In this document: piece after piece, positions 54,330 through 63,257 of the stretch
Position numbering within the stretch: position 1 is the first letter of the stretch
How the letters are laid out: every line of letters starts with the position of its first letter
DNA from: Rhodospirillales bacterium
GTDB taxonomy: Bacteria; Pseudomonadota; Alphaproteobacteria; Rhodospirillales; Thalassospiraceae
NCBI GenBank assembly: GCA_019634165.1
Contig: JAHQVT010000006.1
Span: 496,001 to 560,000 of the forward strand
Direction of reading: 5' to 3'
DNA: 64,000 bases
Notes under the pieces: generated by a model
Seen by the model: the letters and a program-made list of their open reading frames with translations, nothing else
What the model was told of the DNA's origin: nothing
Database searches by the model: none
Made by a program: the position numbers and the translations under genes

Positions 54330-55895
54330 ATGACCGGGCACAAACAGCCCTATTACATCACGACCCCGATCTATTACGTCAATGACAAGCCCCATATCGG
54401 CCATGCCTATACTACGCTTGCCTGCGACGTTCTGGCCCGCTTTAAGCGCCTGGATGGTTATGATGTGATGTTCCTGACCGGCACAGATGAACATGGTCAA
54501 AAGGTCGATAAATCGGCTGCGGCCAAGGGGATTGATCCACAAACCTTTACAGATCAGGTATCGCAAAATTTCCGCGATCTGGCCGGTCACATGAACTTCT
54601 CGAATGATGATTTCATTCGGACGACCGAAGAACGTCATAAGAAGGCCTGTCAGGCCCTATGGAATACATTGCTTGAAAAGGGCGAGATTTATCTTGGATC
54701 CTATGATGGCTGGTATTCCGTACGCGACGAGGCGTTCTACGGCGAAAAAGAACTGATCGAAAAAGACGGTGAGAAACTTGCACCAACAGGTGCACCTGTC
54801 GAATGGGTTTCCGAACCAAGCTATTTCTTCAAGCTTTCGGCTTGGGGTGATCGTCTGCTGAAGTTCTATGACGACAACCCTGACTTTATCGCTCCGCAGG
54901 CACGCCGTAACGAAGTGCTGAGCTTCGTTAAAGGCGGCATGCATGATCTTTCCGTCTCACGCACCAGTTTCAAATGGGGCGTTCCTGTTCCGGGTGACGA
55001 AGACCATGTCATGTATGTCTGGCTTGATGCGCTGACCAACTATCTGACGGCCATAGGCTATCCCGATGCTGACCCTGCAAAACTTGAAAAGTTCTGGCCT
55101 GCAGACCTGCATATGGTCGGGAAGGATATTCTGCGCTTCCATGCTGTTTACTGGCCGGCATTTCTGCTTGCAGCGGGCATCACGCCGCCTAAACGCGTGT
55201 TTGCCCATGGCTGGTGGACAAATGAAGGTCAAAAGATTTCCAAATCTATTGGCAACGTCATTGACCCATATGATCTGACCGAAAAATACGGACTAGACCA
55301 GACCCGATATTTCCTGATGCGCGAAGTGCCGTTTGGGAATGATGGTGATTTTGGTCATCAAGCGATGGTCAACCGCATGAATAGCGAACTTGCCAATGAC
55401 CTTGGCAATATGTGTCAGCGCGTTTTGTCCATGATCCACAAGAATTGCAATGCTGCAATCCCAACGCCGGGCGCATTTATCGATGCGGACAAGGTCATAC
55501 TTGGCAAGGCATATGGCATGCTTGACACTGTTCGTCCGCTATTTGACGAACAGGCCTTCAACAAAGGCCTGGAAGCCATTTGGAGCCTTGTCGGGGATGC
55601 CAATCGCTATGTCGATGAAATGGCGCCTTGGGGACTTAAAAAGACCGATCCTGCACGTATGGAAACGGTTCTGTATGTTTTGGCCGAAGTCATTCGTCAT
55701 GTTGGCATTCTGGTACAGCCCATCATGCCCGAATCAGCGGCCAAGATTCTGGATCTTATTGTTCTTGCAGATGACAAACGTGAGTTCGAATTCCTCGGTC
55801 CTGACCATGCGTTGGCACCGGGTACGGAAATTCCAAAACCATCTGGTGTTTTCCCACGTTACGTAGAGACAGAAAACGAAGGAGACAAGGCATGA
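54330..55895 (+). CDS. metG: Methionyl-tRNA synthetase
   Basis: 521 residues from ATG 54330 with GAAGGA before it; the frame is open upstream through the holB end but without meaning. HIGH motif in DKPHIGHAYTTLACD near 20, KMSKS as GQKISKSIGNVIDPYDL near 310. The region usually holding the zinc knuckle reads YDGWYSVRDEAFYGEKEL, so the zinc cysteines are absent, and there is no C-terminal tRNA-binding extension. This is the short MetG form. Its stop overlaps tatD. Confidence 0.96.
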   Translation: MTGHKQPYYITTPIYYVNDKPHIGHAYTTLACDVLARFKRLDGYDVMFLTGTDEHGQKVDKSAAAKGIDPQTFTDQVSQNFRDLAGHMNFSNDDFIRTTEERHKKACQALWNTLLEKGEIYLGSYDGWYSVRDEAFYGEKELIEKDGEKLAPTGAPVEWVSEPSYFFKLSAWGDRLLKFYDDNPDFIAPQARRNEVLSFVKGGMHDLSVSRTSFKWGVPVPGDEDHVMYVWLDALTNYLTAIGYPDADPAKLEKFWPADLHMVGKDILRFHAVYWPAFLLAAGITPPKRVFAHGWWTNEGQKISKSIGNVIDPYDLTEKYGLDQTRYFLMREVPFGNDGDFGHQAMVNRMNSELANDLGNMCQRVLSMIHKNCNAAIPTPGAFIDADKVILGKAYGMLDTVRPLFDEQAFNKGLEAIWSLVGDANRYVDEMAPWGLKKTDPARMETVLYVLAEVIRHVGILVQPIMPESAAKILDLIVLADDKREFEFLGPDHALAPGTEIPKPSGVFPRYVETENEGDKA

Positions 55896-56710
55896 ATGTC
55901 GCACTTGTCGACAGCCATTGTCATCTAGATTACCCCCAGTTTTCTGACGATTTCGCGGGAACCATTGCGCGCGCCCAAAATGCCGGTGTTGGCATGATGG
56001 TAAGTATCGGCGTTAAGCTCTCGACGTTTGATCAGGTGCGCGCCATTGCCGAGAAATCCGACCATATCTATTGCACGATTGGCGTTCATCCACATGAAGC
56101 TGGCGAGGAGGGGCTTTCGAGCCCCGATGCGCTACTTGCAAAGACATCGGATCCAAAAGTCATCGGTATTGGCGAAAGCGGGCTTGATTATTTCTATGAC
56201 AATGCCCCGCGTGATGCACAACAACAAAGCTTCCGCGCACATATTGCTGCCTGCCGCGAAACCGGCCTGCCATTGATTGTCCACACCCGCGATGCGGATG
56301 ATGACACGATGGACATCCTTGAAGAAGAATATGAAAAGGGGCCGTTTACCGGCGTTATTCATTGCTTCTCAAGTTCGGCTGCACTTGCACAGCGTGCGCT
56401 TAAGATCGGGTTCTATATTTCTTGCTCGGGCATTATTACGTTTAATTCGGCCAAGGAAATCCGTGCAGCTCTGGAAGATGTGCCGCTTGATCGTTTACTG
56501 GTTGAAACCGATGCACCGTATTTGGCCCCGGTGCCAAAGCGCGGAAAGCCAAATGAGCCAAGTTATGTCGCACATACGGCAGCAAAGCTTGCTGAAATCA
56601 AGGGTGTCAGCCTCGAAGAAATCAGCCGGATAACGACTGATAACTTCTTTAATCTGTTCACCAAAGCCGATCGCAAACATCTTCTGGTGCCGGGGGCCGG
56701 CGCACAGTGA
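55892..56710 (+). CDS. TatD-family metal-dependent DNase/hydrolase
   Basis: 272 residues; the ATG overlaps the metG stop (ATGA). Metal-binding motifs are ALVDSHCHLDYPQF, VHPHEAG, IGIGESGLDYFYD, LIVHTRDADDDTMD and LVETDAPYLAPVPKRGK. It belongs to the YcfH branch, the usual partner of metG and holB. Members are nucleases or D-amino-acid-tRNA-related hydrolases; the natural role is unsettled. Confidence 0.94.
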   Translation: MNVALVDSHCHLDYPQFSDDFAGTIARAQNAGVGMMVSIGVKLSTFDQVRAIAEKSDHIYCTIGVHPHEAGEEGLSSPDALLAKTSDPKVIGIGESGLDYFYDNAPRDAQQQSFRAHIAACRETGLPLIVHTRDADDDTMDILEEEYEKGPFTGVIHCFSSSAALAQRALKIGFYISCSGIITFNSAKEIRAALEDVPLDRLLVETDAPYLAPVPKRGKPNEPSYVAHTAAKLAEIKGVSLEEISRITTDNFFNLFTKADRKHLLVPGAGAQ

Positions 56711-57483
56711 CCAAAGTAACCATTCTTGGCTGCGGATCATCAAATGGTGTGCCATCTGTTGGCCTCGGATGGGGGAAGTGTGATCCGAAAAACCCACTAA
56801 ACCGGAGAACACGCAGCTCAATCCTGATCGAGGAGGCGGGTAAGAAAATACTCGTCGATGTGACGCCGGACTTCCGCGAACAAGCCTTGCGTCATGACAT
56901 CAATCATCTCGATGCAATTTTATTCACCCATTCGCACGCCGACCATGTGCATGGCATTGATGATGTCAGATGGCTAAATGTCGCGATGGATCAGCCGATA
57001 GATATTTATGCATCGGCCGAGACAATCTCTGACATTGATCATCGCTTCAATTACGTATTTACCCCGCTACCAGACGGTGTCGAATTCTATTTCAAACCGG
57101 TTTTGATCCCGCATATGATCACAGGACCGTTTGAGGCAGCAGGGGTCCCAATAACCGTATTCTCGCAAGATCACGGTTACGGCGAAACACTTGGCTATAA
57201 AATCGGCAAGTTTGCCTATTCCACAGATGTCGTCGACTTCCCAGAAGCATCCAAGCAACATCTTTATGATCTTGACGTGTGGGTGGTCGATTGCCTGCGT
57301 CACAGGCCACATAATACACATGCGCATCTGCAAAAGGTTTTGGAGTGGGTTGAAGAATTCAAACCAAAACAAGTCTATATGACCCACATGAGCATCAAGT
57401 TCGATTACGCGCAGGCGATGGCAGATACACCTGACAATGTCGAACCGGCTTATGATGGGTTAATCATTACTGTGAACGAGTAA
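56707..57483 (+). CDS. Metallo-beta-lactamase-fold hydrolase (PhnP-like)
   Basis: 258 residues from a GTG that overlaps the tatD stop. TKVTILGCGSSNGVPSVGLG, then ILFTHSHADHVHGIDDVR (HxHxDH zinc site), KFAYSTDVVDFPEAS, VVDCLRHRPHNTHAHL and VYMTHMSIKFDY. This matches the PhnP/YcbK-like phosphodiesterases that typically follow tatD in alphaproteobacteria. The substrate is unknown. Confidence 0.9.
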   Translation: MTKVTILGCGSSNGVPSVGLGWGKCDPKNPLNRRTRSSILIEEAGKKILVDVTPDFREQALRHDINHLDAILFTHSHADHVHGIDDVRWLNVAMDQPIDIYASAETISDIDHRFNYVFTPLPDGVEFYFKPVLIPHMITGPFEAAGVPITVFSQDHGYGETLGYKIGKFAYSTDVVDFPEASKQHLYDLDVWVVDCLRHRPHNTHAHLQKVLEWVEEFKPKQVYMTHMSIKFDYAQAMADTPDNVEPAYDGLIITVNE

Positions 57484-57709
57484 AAACACAGGCTTTAAAC
57501 TGCGCTTAAACCCGATGCCGTTACAGCAGGAGATTATCTGAAGCCAGTTGGTTTTGATACCTCAATAAGCTCTATAATATATATTATGACAAATATTTCA
57601 TTGTGTTACCACATGGGTATTCATCAATGTAATCAATTATATAGCTGTACATCTTCACAGAACACCGCCAGACCGCGGCATTTTTGCATCTATGCGCTAA
57701 CGGGAAACT
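57484..57709. other. AT-rich spacer between convergent genes
   Basis: 226 bases between the end of the dac-MBL run and the end of the histidine kinase gene. It includes a strongly AT-rich stretch at about 57565-57640. Only a weak CCGC/GCGG stem near 57668 is seen; no gene or clear terminator. Confidence 0.5.
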
Positions 57710-59110
57710 TTATGACGCCATCCTAAAGCTCACAGAGAACACACACCCATTATGTTCTTTTGGCCGAGAGAGATTGACCTTGGTGTCGTGACGAGCAGCT
57801 ATCTCCTTGACGATGGAAAGACCAAGCCCGCAACCCTCTTCTTGTCCTGTGTCTGCGATCCTATAGAAACGTTTAAAGACATCTTTGTGATGCTCAATGG
57901 GAATTCCCGGGCCGTTATCTTCCACAGTGAGTTTGACGAGATTACCGGTTTTCTCTTTATCAAGACGCACAGTCACAGAACTTCCGTCCGGGCAATATGC
58001 CAGCGCGTTATGCACCAGGTTTTTAAGAAGTTCTTCAATCAGGGTTGCATCACCCATGATAAAGGTCGGCTCTGTTATGCCTTCATACCCAAGATCAATG
58101 CCGCGTTCTATTGCAACCGGCACTTTTGAACCGGTCACCGCGCGTGTGATCGCACACAGATCAATTTGATCGAATGGCCGTCCAGCAAGGCCTTCAGGTG
58201 CTGCACGCGCAGATGCCAATAATTGATTGGCCAAATGAGATGTTTGGCGCGTTGAAGACGCAATCGTCTCCATGATCCGCTGAATTTTCTTCGGATCAGT
58301 TTCACGCTGACCGAGCTCCGCCTGTGTTCTCAATGCTGCCAATGGTGTACGTAATTGATGTGCTGCATCGGCTGTAAATCGCTGCATGGTCTTCAAGCTG
58401 TTTTCCAACCGCTGAAACAACTGATTAATCGCCCCTACAAGATGACGCACTTCGATTGGAACGTCATGCAAGATGGGACGTAAATCTGTTGGAGACCGCC
58501 GGTTTAACGCCTCTTCCAGTCTGGTAAGCGGTTTTAAGCCCTGCCCAATCCCAAACCAAACAATTATCGCTGCAATCACGATTAAAACGATCTGACGTGC
58601 CGCGGCACTTGCAAGAATATCCTCGCTTAGACTGGTGCGTGTTCCCATGGTTTCAGCAACAAGCACCTGAAATCGCGTGGCTTTACGAACACTTGCAACA
58701 TAGCGAGACAAAGCACCGATACGAACCGTTTCACCGTTATATACAGCGTCATAAAACACCGGTTCTTCACGTAGTGGAAGCAACCGATCTGGAACCGGCG
58801 GCAAGTCTTCATACCCAGTAATGAATTCGCCCTGAACAGTGCTGACCTGATAGAAAACCCGGTCTTCGGCAGAGCTTGTCAGCATCTCTAATGCGACATA
58901 GGGCACATCGACTTCAATCTTGCCGCCGATCAAAACAACACGATCGGCAATTGCTAATGCAGAACTTAAAAGAGCACGATCAAAAGCTTGATTTGTTGAA
59001 TGAACAGCATTGCTTCGCACTTCAAGAAGCATCAACGAGCTGATCACTAAAAGCGGGATCAACAACCAGATAACAAGCCTGCGCCTCAGAGATCCGTTAC
59101 GCCATTTCAT
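57710..59110 (-). CDS. tctE: Sensor histidine kinase (TctE-like)
   Basis: 466 residues. TM1 about 11-31, periplasmic part 32-172 (2CSK_N-type), TM2 about 173-192, a short linker, then phosphoacceptor His251 in FTADAAHQLRTPLAALRTQA. The N box is LLKNLVHNALAYCPDGSS, and G boxes VEDNGPGIPIEHHKDVFKRF and GCGLGLSIVKEIAARH follow. The ATG overlaps the response-regulator stop by 4 bases. TctE-type kinases control tricarboxylate uptake; the signal here is inferred. Confidence 0.92.
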   Translation of the reverse strand: MKWRNGSLRRRLVIWLLIPLLVISSLMLLEVRSNAVHSTNQAFDRALLSSALAIADRVVLIGGKIEVDVPYVALEMLTSSAEDRVFYQVSTVQGEFITGYEDLPPVPDRLLPLREEPVFYDAVYNGETVRIGALSRYVASVRKATRFQVLVAETMGTRTSLSEDILASAAARQIVLIVIAAIIVWFGIGQGLKPLTRLEEALNRRSPTDLRPILHDVPIEVRHLVGAINQLFQRLENSLKTMQRFTADAAHQLRTPLAALRTQAELGQRETDPKKIQRIMETIASSTRQTSHLANQLLASARAAPEGLAGRPFDQIDLCAITRAVTGSKVPVAIERGIDLGYEGITEPTFIMGDATLIEELLKNLVHNALAYCPDGSSVTVRLDKEKTGNLVKLTVEDNGPGIPIEHHKDVFKRFYRIADTGQEEGCGLGLSIVKEIAARHDTKVNLSRPKEHNGCVFSVSFRMAS

Positions 59111-59772
59111 GTTTTTTTCAACAAATAACCAAGGCCACGGACAGTCTGGATTTTGACATCTGCCAACTCAACGCGCTTTCTCAGGCGGCTGATGTAAAGT
59201 TCAACGGCGTTGGCACTAATATCATCTTCAAACCCGGCAAGTTGATCCGAAATTTGTTCTTTGCTTAGAACATGCCCAAGTCTAAGCAGCAGAATTTCCA
59301 GGATGTTAAGTTCCCGGCGCGGAATTTCGACATCATCACCATTGATGGTCACCCGGCGTGCAACACTATCAAACGTAAGCTGGCCACATTTGATCTGGGT
59401 GTTGTGCGTCCCGGCGTTTCGCCGCATTAGCGCCCTCACCCGTGCTTCTAACTCTACCAATTCAAACGGCTTTGCAAGATAGTCATCCGCACCAAGATCA
59501 AGCCCCTTTACCCGATCTTCAATATCCCCACGTGCGGTAAGAATAAGCACGGCACTTTCCGCCCCGCGGTGCCGCAAGCGGCGCAAAATCTCAAGCCCGT
59601 CAAGTTTCGGAAGGTTCAGGTCAAGCACAACCAACCCATATTCCTGAGTGCGCAGAATATCATCGGCCTCCTCCCCATCCGTGATCACGTCAACAGCATA
59701 ACCGGACTGTCGAAGGGATCTCGCAATCCCATCCGCCAACGCAGCATGATCTTCGACGACAAGGACTCTCAT
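59107..59772 (-). CDS. tctD: OmpR-family response regulator (TctD-like)
   Basis: 221 residues. Receiver with phosphoacceptor Asp51 (YGLVVLDLNLPKLDGLEILR), conserved Thr in VLILTARGD and Lys in ADDYLAKPFELVELEARV. The C-terminal winged helix is RRELNILEILLLRLGHVLSK and NAVELYISRLRKRVE. It is first in the two-gene operon and divergent from the binding-protein gene at 59925, its likely target. Confidence 0.93.
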   Translation of the reverse strand: MRVLVVEDHAALADGIARSLRQSGYAVDVITDGEEADDILRTQEYGLVVLDLNLPKLDGLEILRRLRHRGAESAVLILTARGDIEDRVKGLDLGADDYLAKPFELVELEARVRALMRRNAGTHNTQIKCGQLTFDSVARRVTINGDDVEIPRRELNILEILLLRLGHVLSKEQISDQLAGFEDDISANAVELYISRLRKRVELADVKIQTVRGLGYLLKKT

Positions 59773-59924
59773 TGTTTGTGCTTCTCTTCCCTGATAAACC
59801 GTTCAAAGGCTTTTCTAGGTTTGGCCATCCAAAGCCAAGACCATGATTTAGCAAATTATATTGATAACCGCCGTTCATGATAGCAAGTCATTAACGGGGC
59901 GCTTGTGAAATAGAGTATTGCACA

Positions 59925-61049
59925 ATGACTTTGGGCCGCATTTCTATTCGTTTATGTGCCATAGCACTTGCGATGCAAGCATCTTCTGCCATCGCAGAAG
60001 TCTTTACCTATGCCCCCTTACGGACATCACAGGCGTTTGACCCGGAACAATCCTTGCTTGCAAGCGACACGCCACTGGCTGTTATCTATGGTTCTGCTGA
60101 TATCGGCGCCTTCAGCCCCGTGATCGAAGCCTTCCAGCAAGAAAACCCCTATATCGGCGTTGAATATCATCAACTCCAGACGCTTGAAATGTATGACATG
60201 ACGTTGGTTCAACGTGAAAATGATGAACCAAATGCAGATTTAATCATTAGCTCGTCAATGGACCTGCAGATGAAACTTGCAAATGACGGCTATGCCATCC
60301 CCCATCAAAGCGAAGAAACCGATGCCCTGCCGCATTGGGCACGGTGGCGCAATGAAGCATTCGCGGTCACGCAAGAACCCGCTGTCATTGCTTATAACCG
60401 AGCATTTTTTCGTGAGAATGACCTTGAACCACCCCGGACTCGCGATGATTTCATCCGCCTTTTGACCGACCACGATGACCTTCTGAGTGAAAAGGTCACG
60501 ACCTATGACATTGAACGCAGCGGTGTTGGCTTTCTATTTCTTGCGCGCGATGAACGCTTTTTCCCCGGCATATGGGACTTTGTCCGAACCCTTGGTCAAT
60601 CCAAGGTAAAACTTTATTCAAACACATCCCCAATGCTTGAAAAGATCGCTGATGGTCAGGTGGTGCTTGGGTACAACCTTCTGGGGTCCTATGCCGAAAC
60701 CTTTAGCCACCGAAACCCGAACCTTGGGGTTATCCTGCCAGACGACTTTATCGTGGTTTATTCGCGCATTGCCATCATCCCGCGTGATGCCAGAAATCCA
60801 GATTTAGGTGCGCGTTTCCTTGATTTCATGCTGTCGATCAAAGGGCAAACCGTGCTGCAAAATGATGGCAATTTCAACCCGGTAAGAACTGACGTTGCAC
60901 CAAGTACGTTTTCCTCATTGATCTTTGATCGCTATGGCGAACGCGTACGCTCATTCCCGGTTGGGCCCGGCTTGCTGGTGTACCTTGATCAAGCCAAGAG
61001 ACAGCGTTTCATTCGCCGCTGGCAGGATGCCTTGCTCAACCGTCGCTAA
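59925..61049 (+). CDS. Orphan periplasmic binding protein next to TctDE-like system
   Basis: 374 residues. Signal peptide 1-24 (ends SSAIA). The mature protein has the iron/thiamine-type class II binding-protein pattern: TPLAVIYGSADIGAFSPVIE, LVQRENDEPNADLIISSSMD, AVTQEPAVIAYNRAFFREND, IADGQVVLGYNLLGSYAE and DARNPDLGARFLDFMLS. No permease or ATPase gene adjoins it. Divergence from the two-component genes suggests that it presents a ligand to the kinase or is controlled by it. The ligand is unknown; nearby genes suggest an organic acid. Confidence 0.88.
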   Translation: MTLGRISIRLCAIALAMQASSAIAEVFTYAPLRTSQAFDPEQSLLASDTPLAVIYGSADIGAFSPVIEAFQQENPYIGVEYHQLQTLEMYDMTLVQRENDEPNADLIISSSMDLQMKLANDGYAIPHQSEETDALPHWARWRNEAFAVTQEPAVIAYNRAFFRENDLEPPRTRDDFIRLLTDHDDLLSEKVTTYDIERSGVGFLFLARDERFFPGIWDFVRTLGQSKVKLYSNTSPMLEKIADGQVVLGYNLLGSYAETFSHRNPNLGVILPDDFIVVYSRIAIIPRDARNPDLGARFLDFMLSIKGQTVLQNDGNFNPVRTDVAPSTFSSLIFDRYGERVRSFPVGPGLLVYLDQAKRQRFIRRWQDALLNRR

Positions 61050-61076
61050 GCCACCCTGCCCTGATTTCCGCTGCTT

Positions 61077-61925
61077 TTATGAAGATTTGGCACTGTCAGG
61101 AACCGGTCGGCGTTCCGGACCACCATAGTTCCAGATTAAACGCCGTGGGATTGGGCCTTTATTCCGGCCACCTTGTTGTGTTTGCTCCCACGCATGGGCC
61201 AGTATGCCAACTGATCGCGATATGCAAAACAATCCGCGCGCCAATTCCCGGGCGAAACCCAACTCGGCATAGATAACCGCTGTTGCGCCATCAATATTCA
61301 TCGGAATGCGTTTACCTTTACGCGACAGAAGCTCTTCTTCAACCGCACTTGCAATCACCCCAAACTGACCACTGATCTGACCATGTTCGGCAGCGTCTTT
61401 GACAAGAGACAACAGCCTTGGCGCACGCGGATCGATGGGATGAAATCTGTGACCAAATCCTGGGATGTGTTTGCCATGTTCAGCAATCTGATGATCAACG
61501 CCGGCGGCAACAGCATCGCCAAGCGATGCACCTGCATCCATTCGGGACGCAATATCATGATAAAGCCCAACGGCCTGTTCGCCCGCACCGCCATGGACGT
61601 CCCCCAATACATTCACGGCACTGGCCATGGCATTGTTTAATCCAACACCGCAGGTCGCGGCCATGCGTGCGATGGCAATGCTTGGCGCTTGTGGTCCGTG
61701 ATCAACGGCAGAAACAAGGGCGGCTTCAAGAAGTTTTGCCTGGTCTGGTGATGGCAAGTCGCCGCGCGTCATCAACCAGATCATGGTTGGAAAACTGACA
61801 TTGCCAATCAGTTCTTCTATTGCGTAGCCGGCATAGTGGATTTTGCCCGGCTCCATATCGATGATGTCGGTTTGCCACCAGTCACTGACTTCGTTTTCAA
61901 TGTCGGCTGCGGTTTTGTTGCTCAC
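61077..61925 (-). CDS. Citrate-synthase-family lyase (citryl-CoA lyase-like)
   Basis: 282 residues, much shorter than citrate synthase (about 430) and near the size of citryl-CoA lyases. Citrate-synthase elements are SAVNVLGDVHGGAGEQA (first catalytic His region), HIPGFGHRFHPIDPRAPRL (second His) and PMNIDGATAVIYAELGF (Asp). Ahead of these it has MEPGKIHYAGYAIEELIGNV. The family cleaves citryl-CoA to acetyl-CoA and oxaloacetate. The ATG overlaps the CoA-transferase stop by 4 bases, which implies that the transferase makes its substrate. Citramalyl-CoA or a related thioester is an alternative. Confidence 0.85.
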   Translation of the reverse strand: MSNKTAADIENEVSDWWQTDIIDMEPGKIHYAGYAIEELIGNVSFPTMIWLMTRGDLPSPDQAKLLEAALVSAVDHGPQAPSIAIARMAATCGVGLNNAMASAVNVLGDVHGGAGEQAVGLYHDIASRMDAGASLGDAVAAGVDHQIAEHGKHIPGFGHRFHPIDPRAPRLLSLVKDAAEHGQISGQFGVIASAVEEELLSRKGKRIPMNIDGATAVIYAELGFARELARGLFCISRSVGILAHAWEQTQQGGRNKGPIPRRLIWNYGGPERRPVPDSAKSS

Positions 61926-63139
61926 AACACACCCTCCTGCGAAAGAATTTCGATCTCGCTCTTTGAAAGACCAAGAGACGTAAGAATGTCGTCGTTATCC
62001 TGACCAAGCTCAGGCGGCGGTGCATCCACCGACGGGGCCTTGCCATCCATCTTGATCCCGGTACGCAATACGCGAATATCGCAATCTGCACCTGGTACAT
62101 TTTCAAATGATGCCAACATTCCACGCTCAGAAATCTGAGGGAGCGCCAATGCCTGTGGCACAGTCAACACCGCCCCAGCCGGAACCCCGACCGCATTAAA
62201 CTTTTCCACCCAATGGTCTGTAGAGTTGGTGCGTAAAACATCTTCAAGAAAACCTGTCAGAACGGTACGGTTTTCCAAGCGTTCTTTCCGTGATGTGAAG
62301 CGGCTATCTTGGATCAAACTTTCAAGGTTAAGCACCCGACACAGAGCTTCAAACTGTTCTTGTTTGTTCGCTGCGATATTGATCTGCCCATCACCGGTTC
62401 GAAATGCACCGGACGGTGATGAGGTAAAGTTGTCATTACCGTTCGCCGTTGGTTCTTTGCCAGCCACAAGATAGTTCGAAACCACCCAGCCCATGGTCGC
62501 AATCACCGATTCAAGCATCGAAATATCAATAAAACTGCCTTTACCATCATTGTTGCCAAGGGCACGTCCAGCTAAGGCCGAACTGATCGCAAAAGCCGCT
62601 GTCATCCCGCCAATAGTATCGGCCATCGGGTATCCGACCCGGTATGTTCCGGTGTCTTCTTCGCCGGTAATGCTCATGATCCCCGACAGGCCCTGAACAA
62701 TCTGATCATAGGCAGGAAGCTTTTTCATCGGGCCAGTTTGGCCAAACCCCGAAATCGCACAGTAAATAAGTCGCGGATTAACCTTGGAAAGAACGTCATA
62801 TCCCAATTCAAGTCGGTCCATAACGCCAGGGCGGAAATTCTCGACCAGGACATCCGCACGTTCGACAAGCTTTTTAAGAATCTCCTTCCCGCGCGGGTCT
62901 TTCAGGTTAAGTGTCACCGACCGCTTACCCGCATTCTGTGCCATGAAAGAAATGCCCATCAGCTTTTCATTCAATTCCATATCCGCGCCAAGCTGACGAG
63001 CAAGGTCACCGCGCCCCGGCGCCTCTACCTTGATGACCTCTGCGCCCAAATGGGCAAGCTGATGACAGCAAAATGGTCCGGCCAAAACATTTGTCAGGTC
63101 TAAAACAGTGATCCCGGAAAGAGATTGTGGTCCGATCAT
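61922..63139 (-). CDS. CaiB/BaiF (class III) CoA-transferase
   Basis: 405 residues, full length. LSGITVLDLTNVLAGPFCCH, IKVEAPGRGDLARQLGADME, VLVENFRPGVMDRLELGYD and ISGFGQTGPMKKLPAYDQIV are class III landmarks. The catalytic Asp is expected in GKGSFIDISMLESVIATMG. It moves CoA between carboxylic acids, for example succinyl-CoA to an acceptor acid. With the overlapping lyase it would activate and then cleave a branched or hydroxylated acid. AAGGA precedes the ATG. Confidence 0.93.
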   Translation of the reverse strand: MIGPQSLSGITVLDLTNVLAGPFCCHQLAHLGAEVIKVEAPGRGDLARQLGADMELNEKLMGISFMAQNAGKRSVTLNLKDPRGKEILKKLVERADVLVENFRPGVMDRLELGYDVLSKVNPRLIYCAISGFGQTGPMKKLPAYDQIVQGLSGIMSITGEEDTGTYRVGYPMADTIGGMTAAFAISSALAGRALGNNDGKGSFIDISMLESVIATMGWVVSNYLVAGKEPTANGNDNFTSSPSGAFRTGDGQINIAANKQEQFEALCRVLNLESLIQDSRFTSRKERLENRTVLTGFLEDVLRTNSTDHWVEKFNAVGVPAGAVLTVPQALALPQISERGMLASFENVPGADCDIRVLRTGIKMDGKAPSVDAPPPELGQDNDDILTSLGLSKSEIEILSQEGVL

Positions 63140-63151
63140 GGAGCTTCCTTA

Positions 63152-63188
63152 AATTCTGCCTAGTAGAATTATGTTCTATTATATAGAA
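63152..63188. promoter_or_regulatory. Operator array in the IclR / CoA-transferase intergenic region
   Basis: TAGAA (63164-63168), N5, TTCTA (63174-63178), N5, TAGAA (63184-63188): half-sites alternate every 10 bases, forming two overlapping perfect palindromes. AATTCT (63152-63157) also mirrors AGAATT (63165-63170). This xGGAA-N5-TTCCx-like form suits the adjacent IclR protein and lies in the shared divergent promoter. Confidence 0.75.
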
Positions 63189-63257
63189 TTTTGAGCATTC
63201 CCGAAACGCCAACCACGGCGCGGAAGATAATCTCAAAGCATCGGAAACATATTTTTC

